From positions 310,001 through 374,000 of the forward strand of contig LUGG01000009.1 in NCBI GenBank assembly GCA_001683735.1: a stretch of DNA of 64,000 bases. Direction: 5' to 3'. This document shows positions 24,726 to 35,019 of the stretch, piece by piece; the first letter of the stretch is position 1, and each line of letters starts with the position of its first letter. This DNA comes from Grifola frondosa. Taxonomy: Eukaryota; Basidiomycota; Agaricomycetes; Polyporales; Grifolaceae. The position numbers and the translations under genes were made by a program. The notes below the pieces were generated by a model. The model was given only the letters and a program-made list of their open reading frames with translations. It searched no databases and was not told the origin of the DNA.

Positions 24726-24953
24726 TGTTACAGCAAGCCTCAGTCGTGGAGTACTCGACTGATATTAGTCTACTCTACCTGTTACAGCAAGCCTGTACAG
24801 TATGTTAGTCTAGCTCTATCAATACAGTGTTTCTAACTCACCTCAGTCGTGGAGTACTCAACTGAGGTGTTACAAGCATGGTACGCGCGTCCAAGTACGC
24901 AGTGTCACATCACGTGTGTCTCATCACACGTCTCACGGTCTCCTCGCTCAACA
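24726..24953 (-). repeat. Copia-1 3' LTR with partial internal duplication
   Basis: The core 174 bp (24780-24953) matches the 5' LTR. An additional 54 bp (24726-24779) repeats the terminal TGTTACAGCAAGCCT and an internal piece with the CAGTCGTGGAGTACTCGACTG motif, so the outer end is a rearranged partial duplicate. The target duplication GCACC lies outside this extra piece, so the duplication either arose after insertion or travelled with the element. Confidence 0.88.
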
Positions 24954-24959
24954 CTCCCC

Positions 24960-27900
24960 CTAGACCGTGACACCCAAGAATAATAAATGCTTCTTCAACA
25001 CCTGCGGTCCGAGCGCCTTCGTGAATATATCCGCGGGATTCTCGGATCCCGGGATGTGGATTATGCTAAGTTCTTTCAATCGGATGGCGTCTCGAAGCCA
25101 GTGGTATCGGACATTCAAGTGTCGGACCCGTGAGAAATTCATGGACTCCTTCGCCAAGCTCTCACCACCTGAGCTGTCCATCTGCAAGACGACCGGCGAA
25201 TCGACAGGGATATAGATGTCGGCCATGAACTTCGTGAGCCATAGTGTGGTTTGTCCGGCGTTAGTGACTGCGATGTATTCGGCCTCGGTGGTTGACAAAG
25301 CGATGACGTCCTGATGCCGCGAGCTCCACGAGACAGGTCCTCCCGCCATAACCGCTACGTGTCCATGGGTAGTTCAGCCCGTGTCAATGCAATCTCCGTG
25401 TGAGGCATCAGCATAGACAATGAGTTGAAGCTTCTCGTTGGAATCGGGTGCTGGTCTGTGATAGGTGATATCGTAGTCGATGGTTCCTTTGATGTACCGT
25501 AGGACCCGTTTGAGCGCACACCAATGAGTAATACCGGGGTTGCACATGAAGCGGCTGAGTATCTGTACAGGGTAGGATAAGTCTGGGCACGTGGCGACAT
25601 TCAAGTACATGATCAATCCGAGGGCTTCACGGTAGGGGATGGAGGCCATCTCCAAAGCCTCTTCGGGAGTGGCAGGCTCAGTGGATTTGGATAGCTTCTG
25701 TCCAGGCTCGAGGGGGGTAATGACGGGATTAGCATCCTGCATGTTAAACCACTGGAGTATTCATTCAGCGTATGCTCATTGGGTAAGTCTCGTCGTCCCA
25801 GCTTGTTTGTCCCGTTCGACGGCCACTCCAAGCATGAAGCGTAGTTCCCCCCCTCCACTGAGGTGGTAGCGAGCTCTGATGTCTCGTCGAGCGATGGATA
25901 GTCCTGCATCGGTGGTGGCAACAGAGGTGATGTCGTCGGTGTAGATGGCCGAGATAGCGAGTCCGTTTTCATCGAATCTTGCACACACGCACTCGTCCGC
26001 CCGGGATCGCTCGAATCCCAGGTCCTCCCACGCGACGTCGAGGTCCTTCCACCAATCATTCTCTGACTGCATCAGCCCGTAGAGAGAACGTAGGATGCGG
26101 CAGACATGGTCGGGGTACTCAGCTGATTCGAATCCAGGGGGCTGTTCCATATAGATTGTCTCCTGGGGGGTGGCATTCAGATAGGCCTTCTTGACGTCAT
26201 CCTGGCCCATGGCCATGTCATGGTGTGTCGCCGTAGCCAGAATAGTGCACAGTGATTCGAATCGCACGACCGAGGCATGCGTCTGGAAGAAGTCGACACC
26301 GGGTATCTGGTGAAAACCTTTTGCCACCAGTCATGCCTTCGGCTTCCACTCGCCTGTCTCGTCGTGTTTGCATGCGTATGCCCATTTGCAGCCTACGACA
26401 TTCATTTCGAGTGTGCGGGGGACCAGCTTCCAGGCTCCGATGCACATCAGGCCATCGATCTCTTTGGCCATGGCAGGTGCCCAAATTTTGTCCTCCTTCA
26501 TGGCCTGTTTGTAGGTCATGGGGTCTCGCCACCTGTGTATGTTTTGGTCATTGCTGGTTCGTCAGCTGCAACCATGGCGATGTAGGCCGCTGGGCGATCT
26601 TGCGGTGGGGCACGTTGCAGATGCTCCCCCTGGTCTGCTTGGGCCGGGATGCGGTCATTCGCCCAGGCAGCACCGTTAAGAGCTGCCTCATGTTCATGCC
26701 GCTGGGCGTCCTCAGATTCTCGGAGCACCTGGCTCGTCTTGGCGAGTTGCGTCGACCAGCGTGGAGGTGCAGGCTGGGGTGGAGCTGGCGGCGGCGGCAG
26801 GTCGTCCTCGTCAGGGACTTCCTCAATGTGGGCAGCAAGCGGTGGTTGCGCTATTACCGGAGATTGGGTGGGTTGGGCTGGCGGGCCTTGTATGACTGGG
26901 ATGGGAATTGGATTGGCAGCTGTAGCTGCGTCCAGTCCCATGCCGATGTCATATGTTCACTCCCCTTCCACGGTGAGCGTGCAGTGTCCCGGTCCCTCTT
27001 TGAACGTCACATCGCATGCCCAAAACACATGGCCATGTTGTCCGTCCGTCAGGTCCCACAGGTGGTAGCTCGCATCCTCGGTGTACCCGACCATGATGCA
27101 ACATTTGGACTTGGGGTCAAGTTTCCTCCGAGTCACGTCTGGTATCTTTGCATATGCGATGCTCCCGAAAGTGCGCAAGTGTGATATGTTCGGTTTGTGC
27201 CCATTCCACTGCTCAAATGGGGTTGTCCCATCATGGCAAGCAGAGCAAGTGATATTTTGGATGTAGGTCCAGCATACGAGCACTTTCGCCCAGAGGAAGT
27301 TGGGGATGGCCACGTCAAATAACATTGCCCGGACATGATCCCCGATGGTACGGTGACCGCGTTCAGCAACGCCGTTCTGCTCTGGGGTGTACAGCGTGAT
27401 AGGTTCAGCGATAATGCCGTGTTGGGCGAAATATTCGTCCCACTTTGCATTTACAAACTCTTTGCCATTGTCGTAATGCACACGGCGTATGTTGCATCCA
27501 GTTTGCGTCTTCAACATGAGTCTGTAGTTGTTAAAGCAGGCCAGGGTGACGTCAGCCGCCTTCGACGCAATAGGGTATGCAACTGCGTACGATGTCCCGC
27601 CGTCGTTGCAGGTGAGAGCATATTTGGCACCGCCGAGGCTGGGGACTTGGAAGCGACCCATAAGGTCAATGTATACATGCTCGCCTGGTTCAGTTTCAAT
27701 CTCGGCCGGGTAAAAGGGTTGGTGTGTCTGTTTCCCTTTGATGCAATCCTCACATTTGCCTGGAGCGGGACCGTTCCCTTTGATGTTCAGCCCATTTACG
27801 AGGCCCTGTGATGCCATGCGTAGGATTGTGCGATCACTAACATGTCCCAGGCAATGGTGCCACGTAGCGAGGTCGATGGCCGTAGGTAGTCCTTTGGCGG

Positions 27901-29404
27901 CAAAAGTGCGTGGGTCATTGGCGGCAACTGCTCGTGGGTCGTAGCTGATGTCGATGGCTGGTAGGTCTCGGGAGGAGACTGGCTTCAATACGACTTCATA
28001 AAGGTCAGTGGTGAGCCGCTTGCCTGTGAATACAGGGTATTTCACGGCATGGTCATAGACTGTCAGGGTGCCATCGTACATGGTGATGAGACGCCCGCTT
28101 CGTTCGATGCATGCGAGAGATATGAGGTTAGCTGTGAGGCTGGGTGCGTGTATGGCGTCGTGAAAGGTGATGAGCTGTTGCTTGCCTCCGATGTCGACGT
28201 GGGCGTGAATGGTGCCCAGTCCGACAATCGAGAATGTGGAGTCCATCCCTGCAGCATGCCCGACGCGCGGTTCGATGGTGACGTAGTCAGCGAAATGTTC
28301 ACGTCGTGTGAAGTAATGATGTGTAGCGCCCGAGTCCGCTAGCGCAGTCCACCAAGAGGTAGCAGTAGGCTTGTAATCGGAAGGGATTGCAGCATTCGTA
28401 AAGAAGATGTGGTAGTTAAAGGGGTCATTAACCAGCTTGGGGTCCTCGTGCTGCACGGTGAGGTGTGCCTTGTGAACCTGGGTCACGGCGATGGTAGCTG
28501 CCGCCGCAGTTTCAGCAGTGGTCCCGGCGGTTGCAACGTTCGCGGTGTGTGTGCCACGTGAGGCGAGTTCAGCGGGTGATCCGTGGCATCCTTTAGGCGC
28601 GACCTTCCAATGGGCAGGTTGTTGGCCTGCACGACCCCCTCCCTCGACGTAGCATTGCTCACGGGCATGTCCGCGTCTGAGGCACCATGAGCATGTGGGG
28701 CGCTGACCTTGTGCAGCGTTCACAGTGTTTGCGTGGAAGGCTTGCTCCTGTACACCGCGGATAGGGTCGAGTGAGTTTCCCGTAGCGAGTGCCTCCTCCT
28801 CCACGAGAGTGGTAATGATACTGATGACGTGGTCCAGATCGGTGCTACTGAGGAGGGGAACAGTGATGGAATGCATGGATTGAGGCATGGATCGGCAGAG
28901 GATGACGGAAAATTGTTCCTCTGAGAGTGATGCGCCCAGCTCAAGCGTGGTGCTGCGGCGCGCATGCATTTCGTCAAAGTGTGCATAGAGGTCAGTGCCG
29001 GGGACGTATTTAAGAGCGCGGACATGGTCGACTGCATTCATGAGGGATACGGAGTCAGTGCGCTCACGCTTGTCCTTCAACTGCTTCCAGATCTCGGCAG
29101 CAGTCTTTCCATCAGCGGCAACTCCGGAGCTGTGGAAATGCTTGATGTTGAGAACCATAATTGCCTTGCAGACCTCATCCTCGTCATCCCAGGCCTCTTG
29201 GATTGCGACGCTGGTGGGTTCCTCAGTGCCATCTGTCGCGAGGACTGCAGCGGGGCGAGGTTTTGACCCGTCGAGGTGACCAAAGGACTTGCGCACTTTG
29301 CATATGCAAGTGACGCGGTCCTTCCAGTCGAGCCAGTTGGTGCGATCGAGCTGTTGAGATTCAGTGAAGTTCAGAATCTTCGTGTCTGGGACCGAAGATG
29401 CCAT
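24960..29404 (-). pseudogene. Copia-1 gag-pol polyprotein, disrupted
   Basis: Starts at ATG 29404 (MASSVPDTK). Gag resembles the UBN2/copia type, then the zinc knuckle CSWCLRRGHAREQC, the protease DSGATH, the pre-integrase HHC...CEDC finger, and integrase with YIDLMGRF, HYDNGKEF and PEQNGVAERGHR. RT shows VAKGFHQIPGVDF and YTDDI in place of the usual YVDD, and RNase H has STTEAEYIA. In-frame stops occur at VEGE-stop (near 26955), KPKA-stop (near 26328), two near 25760-25776, and TG-stop near 25374, all TGA. At KPKA the family has KARLVAKGF, and at TG it has TGRS, so Arg (CGA) to TGA is the simple reading. A single C is missing in a C run near 26520. Otherwise the frame is continuous for about 1,481 codons. 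Confidence 0.92.
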
Positions 29405-29580
29405 TCTTCGGGTGGCTGTATGCGGGTATAAATGGGGTATATGCGGGGTATAGAGGTGTGCAACGAGTTTCGGGCGCATTGGCTTTGATATTAAGGCGAT
29501 GGTCTAGTCGCAGAAAGGTGAATCGGATGAGTTTCGGGCTCATCGAGTCGAGTTAAGTGTTGGGGCTTAAGTAGTACTTT

Positions 29581-29591
29581 GGCTCATAACC
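29581..29591 (-). other. Copia-1 primer binding site, half-tRNA type
   Basis: The minus strand directly after the 5' LTR reads GGTTATGAGCC. This is complementary to the anticodon-loop sequence GGCUCAUAACC (CAU anticodon) expected in initiator tRNA-Met, rather than to a tRNA 3' end. Drosophila copia and yeast Ty5 are known to prime from such an internal tRNA-iMet site. Copia-2 has the same motif. Confidence 0.75.
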
Positions 29592-29765
29592 TGTTACAGC
29601 AAGCCTGTACAGTATGTTAGTCTAGTTCTATCAATACAGTGTTTCTAACTCACCTCAGTCATGGAGTACTCGACTGAGGTGTTACAAGCATGGTACGCGC
29701 GTCCAAGTACGCAGTGTCACATCACGTGTGTCTCGTCACACATCTCGCGGTCTCCTCGCTCAACA
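29592..29765 (-). repeat. Copia-1 5' LTR
   Basis: 174 bp, TGTTGAGCG to CTGTAACA on the minus strand. It has the same length as the core of the 3' LTR, and the right-hand target duplication GCACC follows at 29766-29770. Confidence 0.93.
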
Positions 29766-29770
29766 GCACC

Positions 29771-30316
29771 TACCAGAAATGGTATGTTTTCCGTGGCATA
29801 TTCTGCCAAAAAAATGCCAGAATAATAAATAGGACATTAATGCGACCAAAGGGATGAAGGAATAAAGAAATTTGGTGAGGATTTGAGGGAGCAATGCAGC
29901 AGAACATTCTGGGGTGGTTGCCCAGAATGGTATGTTTTTATTTTAATATCATACAAATATGGGTACATATTCTAATTCCACTCGATGACCGCTTTCAGAC
30001 AAATCTAAAATGAAGAAAATCTGTGCAGAATTGAGGGAGTAGTGGAGGAGAAAACATATGGTGGCTATGTTTAAAACATACCAAATGCGGTATGTTTCCG
30101 CAATATATGACAAATGCTATATCCAGTGAAAGCCCTGCAACATACGAATATGGGTGTGCAAATATCATATCACTAGCCCTACTATATATGGAGATATTTG
30201 AATATTAAAAAACATTTATTGGTTTCTAAGTTATGGCAGGGCCTTGAACATAATCTAGTAGGGCCTGGTTATATTAGGCTGCATTATAATGCCAAGTGCT
30301 AGTATACTAGCAAACA
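29771..30316. repeat. dispersed repeat, continuation after Copia-1
   Basis: This continues the repeat broken by Copia-1, with GAAATGGTATGTTTTCC, then CCCAGAATGGTATG, then ATGGTGGCTATG and AATGCGGTATG, parallel to arm B at 35690-35990 and 36780-36970. From about 30130 to 30316 it becomes a second repeat shared, inverted, with 54330-54560. No gene. Confidence 0.65.
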
Positions 30317-31264
30317 TTATAGTAGCTGTACATGGAAGCCTGTCGGGAGCACATCCACACAACGAGATTCATTGAAATAGCGTGAGGACTCCGACTCCCA
30401 AGCACATCGCTGCGCCTTTTTGATGCACAGCGTTCCGACAGCGCATTCGAATGGTGAGAAGGGGCATACGTGGGACTGAGTCCAACACCAAGTATATGGA
30501 AACTCGAAAGAGAAGAGGTGAAAACTCACAGATTCATGCCACTCACCCTCTATTTCTGTGCAGAACCGCCTCCATACTTCGCCTCGAGGCCGGCCTTCTG
30601 GTTTTGTGACCATGAGCCGAGCTCGGAGGCATTTTGTTATGGCCCTGATCTGCACACGAGGGGTATTGACAAGCCAGAGGATGTAGATGCAAATGGATGT
30701 GGAGCAGCGAGAATGTCTGAGAGCAGAAAGGTGACTGTGAGAGAGTAAGGTGCCTCCTGCATAAGTGATGAGTACTGAATACTTGAGTACTGAGTGAGCA
30801 CAGGTATAAAATCTATCATCTGCTGGTGACAGCAAAGCGGGGGATAAGTCAATGTATGCGCATATGTGGATCAGGTGGAACAGATGCCTTTTATTCAATT
30901 CTGAGTGACTCCCAAGACCAAAAGAGAAGGTGACGTCAAAGAAAAGGCAGGCAGCCGATAAGAGAAGGTACTTGCCGAATTCGGAAGGTCCGCACCCCGA
31001 TTTGGCAAATAGGAGGGGAACTGGCTCACGTCTTCGCAGCAGAAAATATTGGGGCTGATTCGCATTCGCACTTTTAGAATAATATATACATATAAGCTAT
31101 GGCAATGTATTTACATGGATTACAATGGCTGCACTGGACGCGTGCAGCCTCTTGCAGCCTCCGGCCATCTGCTGGCATCTGGTAGCCTCTTGTAGCCTCT
31201 TGCCCATATGCGATATCTTGCAGGCACCTATATTGGGTACCAGCGGGGCGAGTTTTTGCTGATG
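30317..31264. other. unrecognised GC-richer segment between repeats
   Basis: About 950 bp with ordinary CpG content between AT-rich repeats. One minus-strand frame (30317-30898, 193 codons) is open but shows no domain I recognise, no clear start context and a composition rich in His, Ser, Leu and Cys. At 31130-31210 there is a CAGCCTCTTG/CATCTGG simple repeat. It could be part of a captured gene or an undescribed LTR. Confidence 0.3.
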
Positions 31265-33210
31265 TTATGAGTTTAATGGCTCCAATGCTGAGTACATACC
31301 TGTCAAACAAGTCTGTGACAGGAGATGAAGTTGCAGCTCACCTGACGAATATGAGAGCTGATAGTTGAAAGCAAGCTTGCTAAGCTTCTCTCAACCCTGC
31401 TGCATCCAGCTGAGGGGCTTCCACTGAGAGTTCATGCTGGAGCAGAAATAATGAGTTGCAGTGATACTCTCTTGCCAACTCTGACCTATAAAATACCTAA
31501 TATGTATTCTACAAATTGTCAAGTCAGTAGCAATGAGATACAGTGTGAATGGGCTCCCAATTTCTTGCATAAGTTCCTTGAACTAACCTGAATGGTTAAT
31601 TATACTCACAAGTTGCAAGTGAATTATGTGTCTTGGAGGGTTGAAAAATGCAAAACAATATAAAAGGAATGTTAACAATGTAGTTTCTCCATGTGCTCCA
31701 TGTATATCATGACTAATGAGGTCTTCTTGATCACAGAATTTGCAGTTACAGTTTGTATAACAATCTACACATAGAGTTGCAAGTATTGCAGTCACAGTTT
31801 TGCAGTATAAGTCGAGTTAAGTGTGGAGTATATGCAATTGCAAGTGAAGCTGACAATTTTGAATACTGTACTTGTGGGGAAACTTGTATCTGGTTCGTAT
31901 CATACTATACATGAATTTTTATAAATTATTTTATGCATCTGAAACAGAAAAAGACCTCAGTATAAATAAAAGCTGATTGCACGTGTCTTGCAATGAACAT
32001 ATCCTGTGAAATATACTAACTAGTAAGGAAAAGGTCAGTGGCAATATTAATGAAGGTCTGGGGTGAAATGTGACACAAGTAAGCTATAAGAAATTGGGGT
32101 GAAGGAAAATACAGAGTATATGGTGGCTGAACTACTACACCTGCTGCATATAGCCATGCACTACACCAGCATGCAAAATATGCAAAGGCACATGGGAGTA
32201 GACATGTGGCCTTCTCAAGGCATTAATTTGAAAGGAAGATGTGTTACATCAGGGGTATGGTCCAAGATGTGCTGCAAACAATAGTTGCAACATCATATTG
32301 ATGTGTGGAGTCATTGACATGAGTCACTGGGTTTTAGAATTAATCTGAGACTGGGTAAAGCTAAAAAGACTAGGATCAGGTTCAACATGTGTGATCTGCA
32401 AGGCAAATGCATGTTGGACACTGAACAATTGGGTAGCAAGTATTTGGATGCATCATATGTTGTCTATGGTGAATTTGAATAGAGATATAACATATTGCAT
32501 GAATATTAAGTTGTAAAGCATCAAAGCTAACAGTAGATGTAATTCAACTGGCTGTGCATCACATAAGATATAAGTTATTGCTTAAATGACCTGCAATGAT
32601 GTAATTGCAGGTGCAATCCTACTGAATTCAAGTATAGCTCCTGGAGAATTGTCAGATGTTCAAAATGTGCAAATAATTTAATTTGCATAGCTAAGGCCAT
32701 CATATCAGTGATCACATGCAGGAGGCACTACAGCTCACTGTGAAGTGAAACAATCAGCATGACAATGCACAAGAGGCATTGTAGCCCACAAAGAGGATAA
32801 GGAGCATGCAGACCACATGATGCAGAGAGGACTATGTTGACAGGGCTCAGGTCCTTGATTAGCTTTGAGTAAGTTAGAACCCTTAAACTTCAGTAATTAA
32901 TGGCTTAAATAATAAGTTTGATACTTTGCAAAGGTAGTATTGTCAACAGGATAGGAGAAGGTTATATATAATATTTTAAAATAAATAAGACTTAAATAAT
33001 AATAATAAAATTAATCATTTTCCTCATCAATCGTACCTGCCATGCAGAGCAATGGCCCTCTAAAACCAAGTGCAGCAGGGCTGAGAAAAGCTTAGCAAGC
33101 TTGCTTTCAACTATCAGCTCTCATATTTGTCAGGTGAGCTGCAACTTCATCTCCTGTCACAGACTTGTTTGACAGGTATGTACTCAGCATTGGAGCCACT
33201 AAACTCATAA
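31265..33210. mobile_element. palindromic foldback MITE with element X inserted at its centre
   Basis: Outer arms of 140 bp (31265-31404 and 33071-33210) are near-perfect inverted repeats, from TTATGAGTTTAATGGCTCC inward to CCCTGCTGCA. Brought together, the arms form a perfect palindrome at the centre (CCCTGCTGCAGCAGGG). Element X (copy B, reverse, 31406-33070) sits exactly between them with TGCA on both sides, which suggests a 4-bp target duplication. I found no clear target duplication for the MITE itself. Confidence 0.7.
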
Positions 33211-33329
33211 TTAAACACTCCCATCTACTAAGTCAATGCTGTCTTGAGCTCTAGGCTGCCTCTAACCATTATGAGTGATGCTGCTGCAAGCTACACCCAG
33301 TCTATGCCTGAGAATATGAAATCCAGCAT

Positions 33330-34170
33330 CAGCCTGCTTGTCAACCTCACCAAATGCAGTTGAGCACTACAAACATGAGGAGTTATCCAAATTCAAAGCA
33401 GTTTTCACCATCTCAGAACTCCTTCTTTCAACTGAAAATTTTTCTTCACTCAGAGCTGCAGGTGAAACACTCAAAACATATCTCAGAATGCTCCAAGAGG
33501 TCAATCAGGAGAACAGTGGATGCAAGGCCCCCGAGAGACTGACTGGGGCACATGAACATGACTTTGTCAAATGTGTGGCCAATGCTCCTTGACTAACTTG
33601 ATCTCATAAATCTTTATCTAAAGCAATGACTATAATAGCAAGTGCAGATACACTGAACCCTCCAAGTTCATCTTGACCATGTAAGGTTTCATTGAGAGTA
33701 TTTTAGTGAGACCAGAAGTCAAGAAAATAGTTTGCCTCCTCCATGAATACTTGATTGACTATAAGCTTGCAAAAGCCAATCTGCTCAACTCATATGGAGC
33801 CCCAAAGTTTTCCAATGCAGAGTGGACAAACCTCCTGGCAGGCAGAGTCATCAACCTTGATCACATTTTTGCTGGCTGGTATTCTGCAGAATAGAATGAG
33901 AAGCATATCAAAAAAGTTGGAGATATTGAACTCTTCTATCAAGTTGCAGTCCCTTCCTAAATGCATTGTCATCTTTGGAGACTGAGTTTTCACATGTCCT
34001 GCAACCATCTATATGTTCCCCCACAGACAAATAAACTCACTCACTATAGAAAATATATCACCAACTTGTTCAGGGTCCTTGCTATCCCCTTCATTGCCAT
34101 ATTCTCAACTTTAATCACACCCTGCAGAAACATGTCAGTTCAAGGCAAGACCTCTACTTACTGACTATCC
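33330..34170 (+). pseudogene. decayed ORF of a repeat-associated basidiomycete family
   Basis: Forward fragments in several frames read in order: YLIDYKLAKANLLNS, YGAPKFSNAEWTNLLAGR, VINLDHIFAGWYS, IKKVGDIELFYQVAVPS, TFTCPATIYMFPHRQTN, then YITNLFRVL. The pattern (EWxNLLxGRxxxLDHxFxGxYS, then FPHRxxE/N, then YIxxLF) matches a protein family I recall as common in Agaricomycete transposon-rich regions. I know no function for it. Frameshifts and stops break it, and CpG sites are gone. Confidence 0.45.
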
Positions 34171-35019
34171 CAAGTTTGCTGATCTTGGAATCCAGTTCTT
34201 GACTCTTTGGGCACCAATTCTCTCATGAAATATAAATGAAAACCCTGTCACAAAGCTCTGGCAACTTGAAGCATGAAAATGCATGTCAAAGATGGAATGC
34301 TGAAAACTGTCTGAATTATACTATTATCACATTTGTTCTGACTGCTATATCACCAGGTGTGCCTTAGGCCAATGCTCTAAGGCTTCACACCTAGTAATGC
34401 TAGCCATTCTTAATATCTCAGAGACCTCATATGGAGCTAAGTACTTGGCTGCTGAACCTTAGATTCTTGACAAGCATACATTCATAAGCACCCAGTACTC
34501 CTCAATGCTTTTCTCTTCAACCAGCATGCTATCCTCAACCACTCCACTTTTTTGCATATCTCACCATCTTAAACCATCATTCTGAACACCTTTCATTAGC
34601 CTTCTTAGCATTTCCTGTGCAAAAAATGCAAGTTTCTTGGCAGCAAGCTGTGGTGGGCGTAAGCCACCTGACCATTCCTAATTTGGCTATTAGTGTTGGA
34701 CTCCCTGTGCACCACCCAGATTAAAGAAGACAACAACAACCTTGGATGGCAGTTGCCATACTGATCACCTAATATTCTTCCATCCAGGTGCTCCCTTTTT
34801 GTATACTTTTTTCATTGTATCCCCTCTATCAGACCAGTCTTCTATGTTATGTTTGAGGCACAATTGATAACACTGCATTCCAAACACTGAAATGTAATAC
34901 CCCCTGCCAGGTAATTTTTTGGCAGCTATAAAAAATATAGAAAGTGCCAAACATATAGTTGTCATATATACCTACAATATACAACAAATATCACAAGAAT
35001 CCATAAGGAAGTGTGAACT
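34171..35019. other. no gene recognised
   Basis: AT-rich sequence with scattered short frames only. It may be the continuation of the preceding decayed ORF. No terminal repeats or domains were identified. Confidence 0.4.

Larger units (their letters stand above)
24726..29765 (-). mobile_element. Ty1/Copia LTR retrotransposon, Copia-1
   Basis: Complete element on the minus strand. LTRs are at 29592-29765 (5', 174 bp) and 24780-24953 (3'), the latter with an extra 54-bp partial copy at 24726-24779. LTR ends are TG and CA. The 5-bp target duplication GCACC flanks the whole (24721-24725 and 29766-29770). A purine tract (TAGGGGGAG on the minus strand) abuts the 3' LTR, and a primer site GGTTATGAGCC follows the 5' LTR. 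The LTRs differ at about six positions, five of them CG versus CA. The domain order gag, protease, integrase, RT, RNase H is that of Copia elements. It is inactive as written because of five in-frame TGA codons and one missing base. Confidence 0.95.

Noticed and set aside
26100..26160. tRNA-like GATTCGAATCC motif
   Set aside because: It falls inside Copia-1 RT coding sequence and no cloverleaf can be drawn around it.
26252..27184. Long forward frame (310 codons) over the Copia-1 region as a gene
   Set aside because: It lies antisense to the RT/integrase coding strand, has no domain and reflects codon structure of the opposite strand.
30317..30898. 193-codon minus-strand frame as a gene
   Set aside because: No domain, no intron pattern, odd composition; left as unrecognised DNA.
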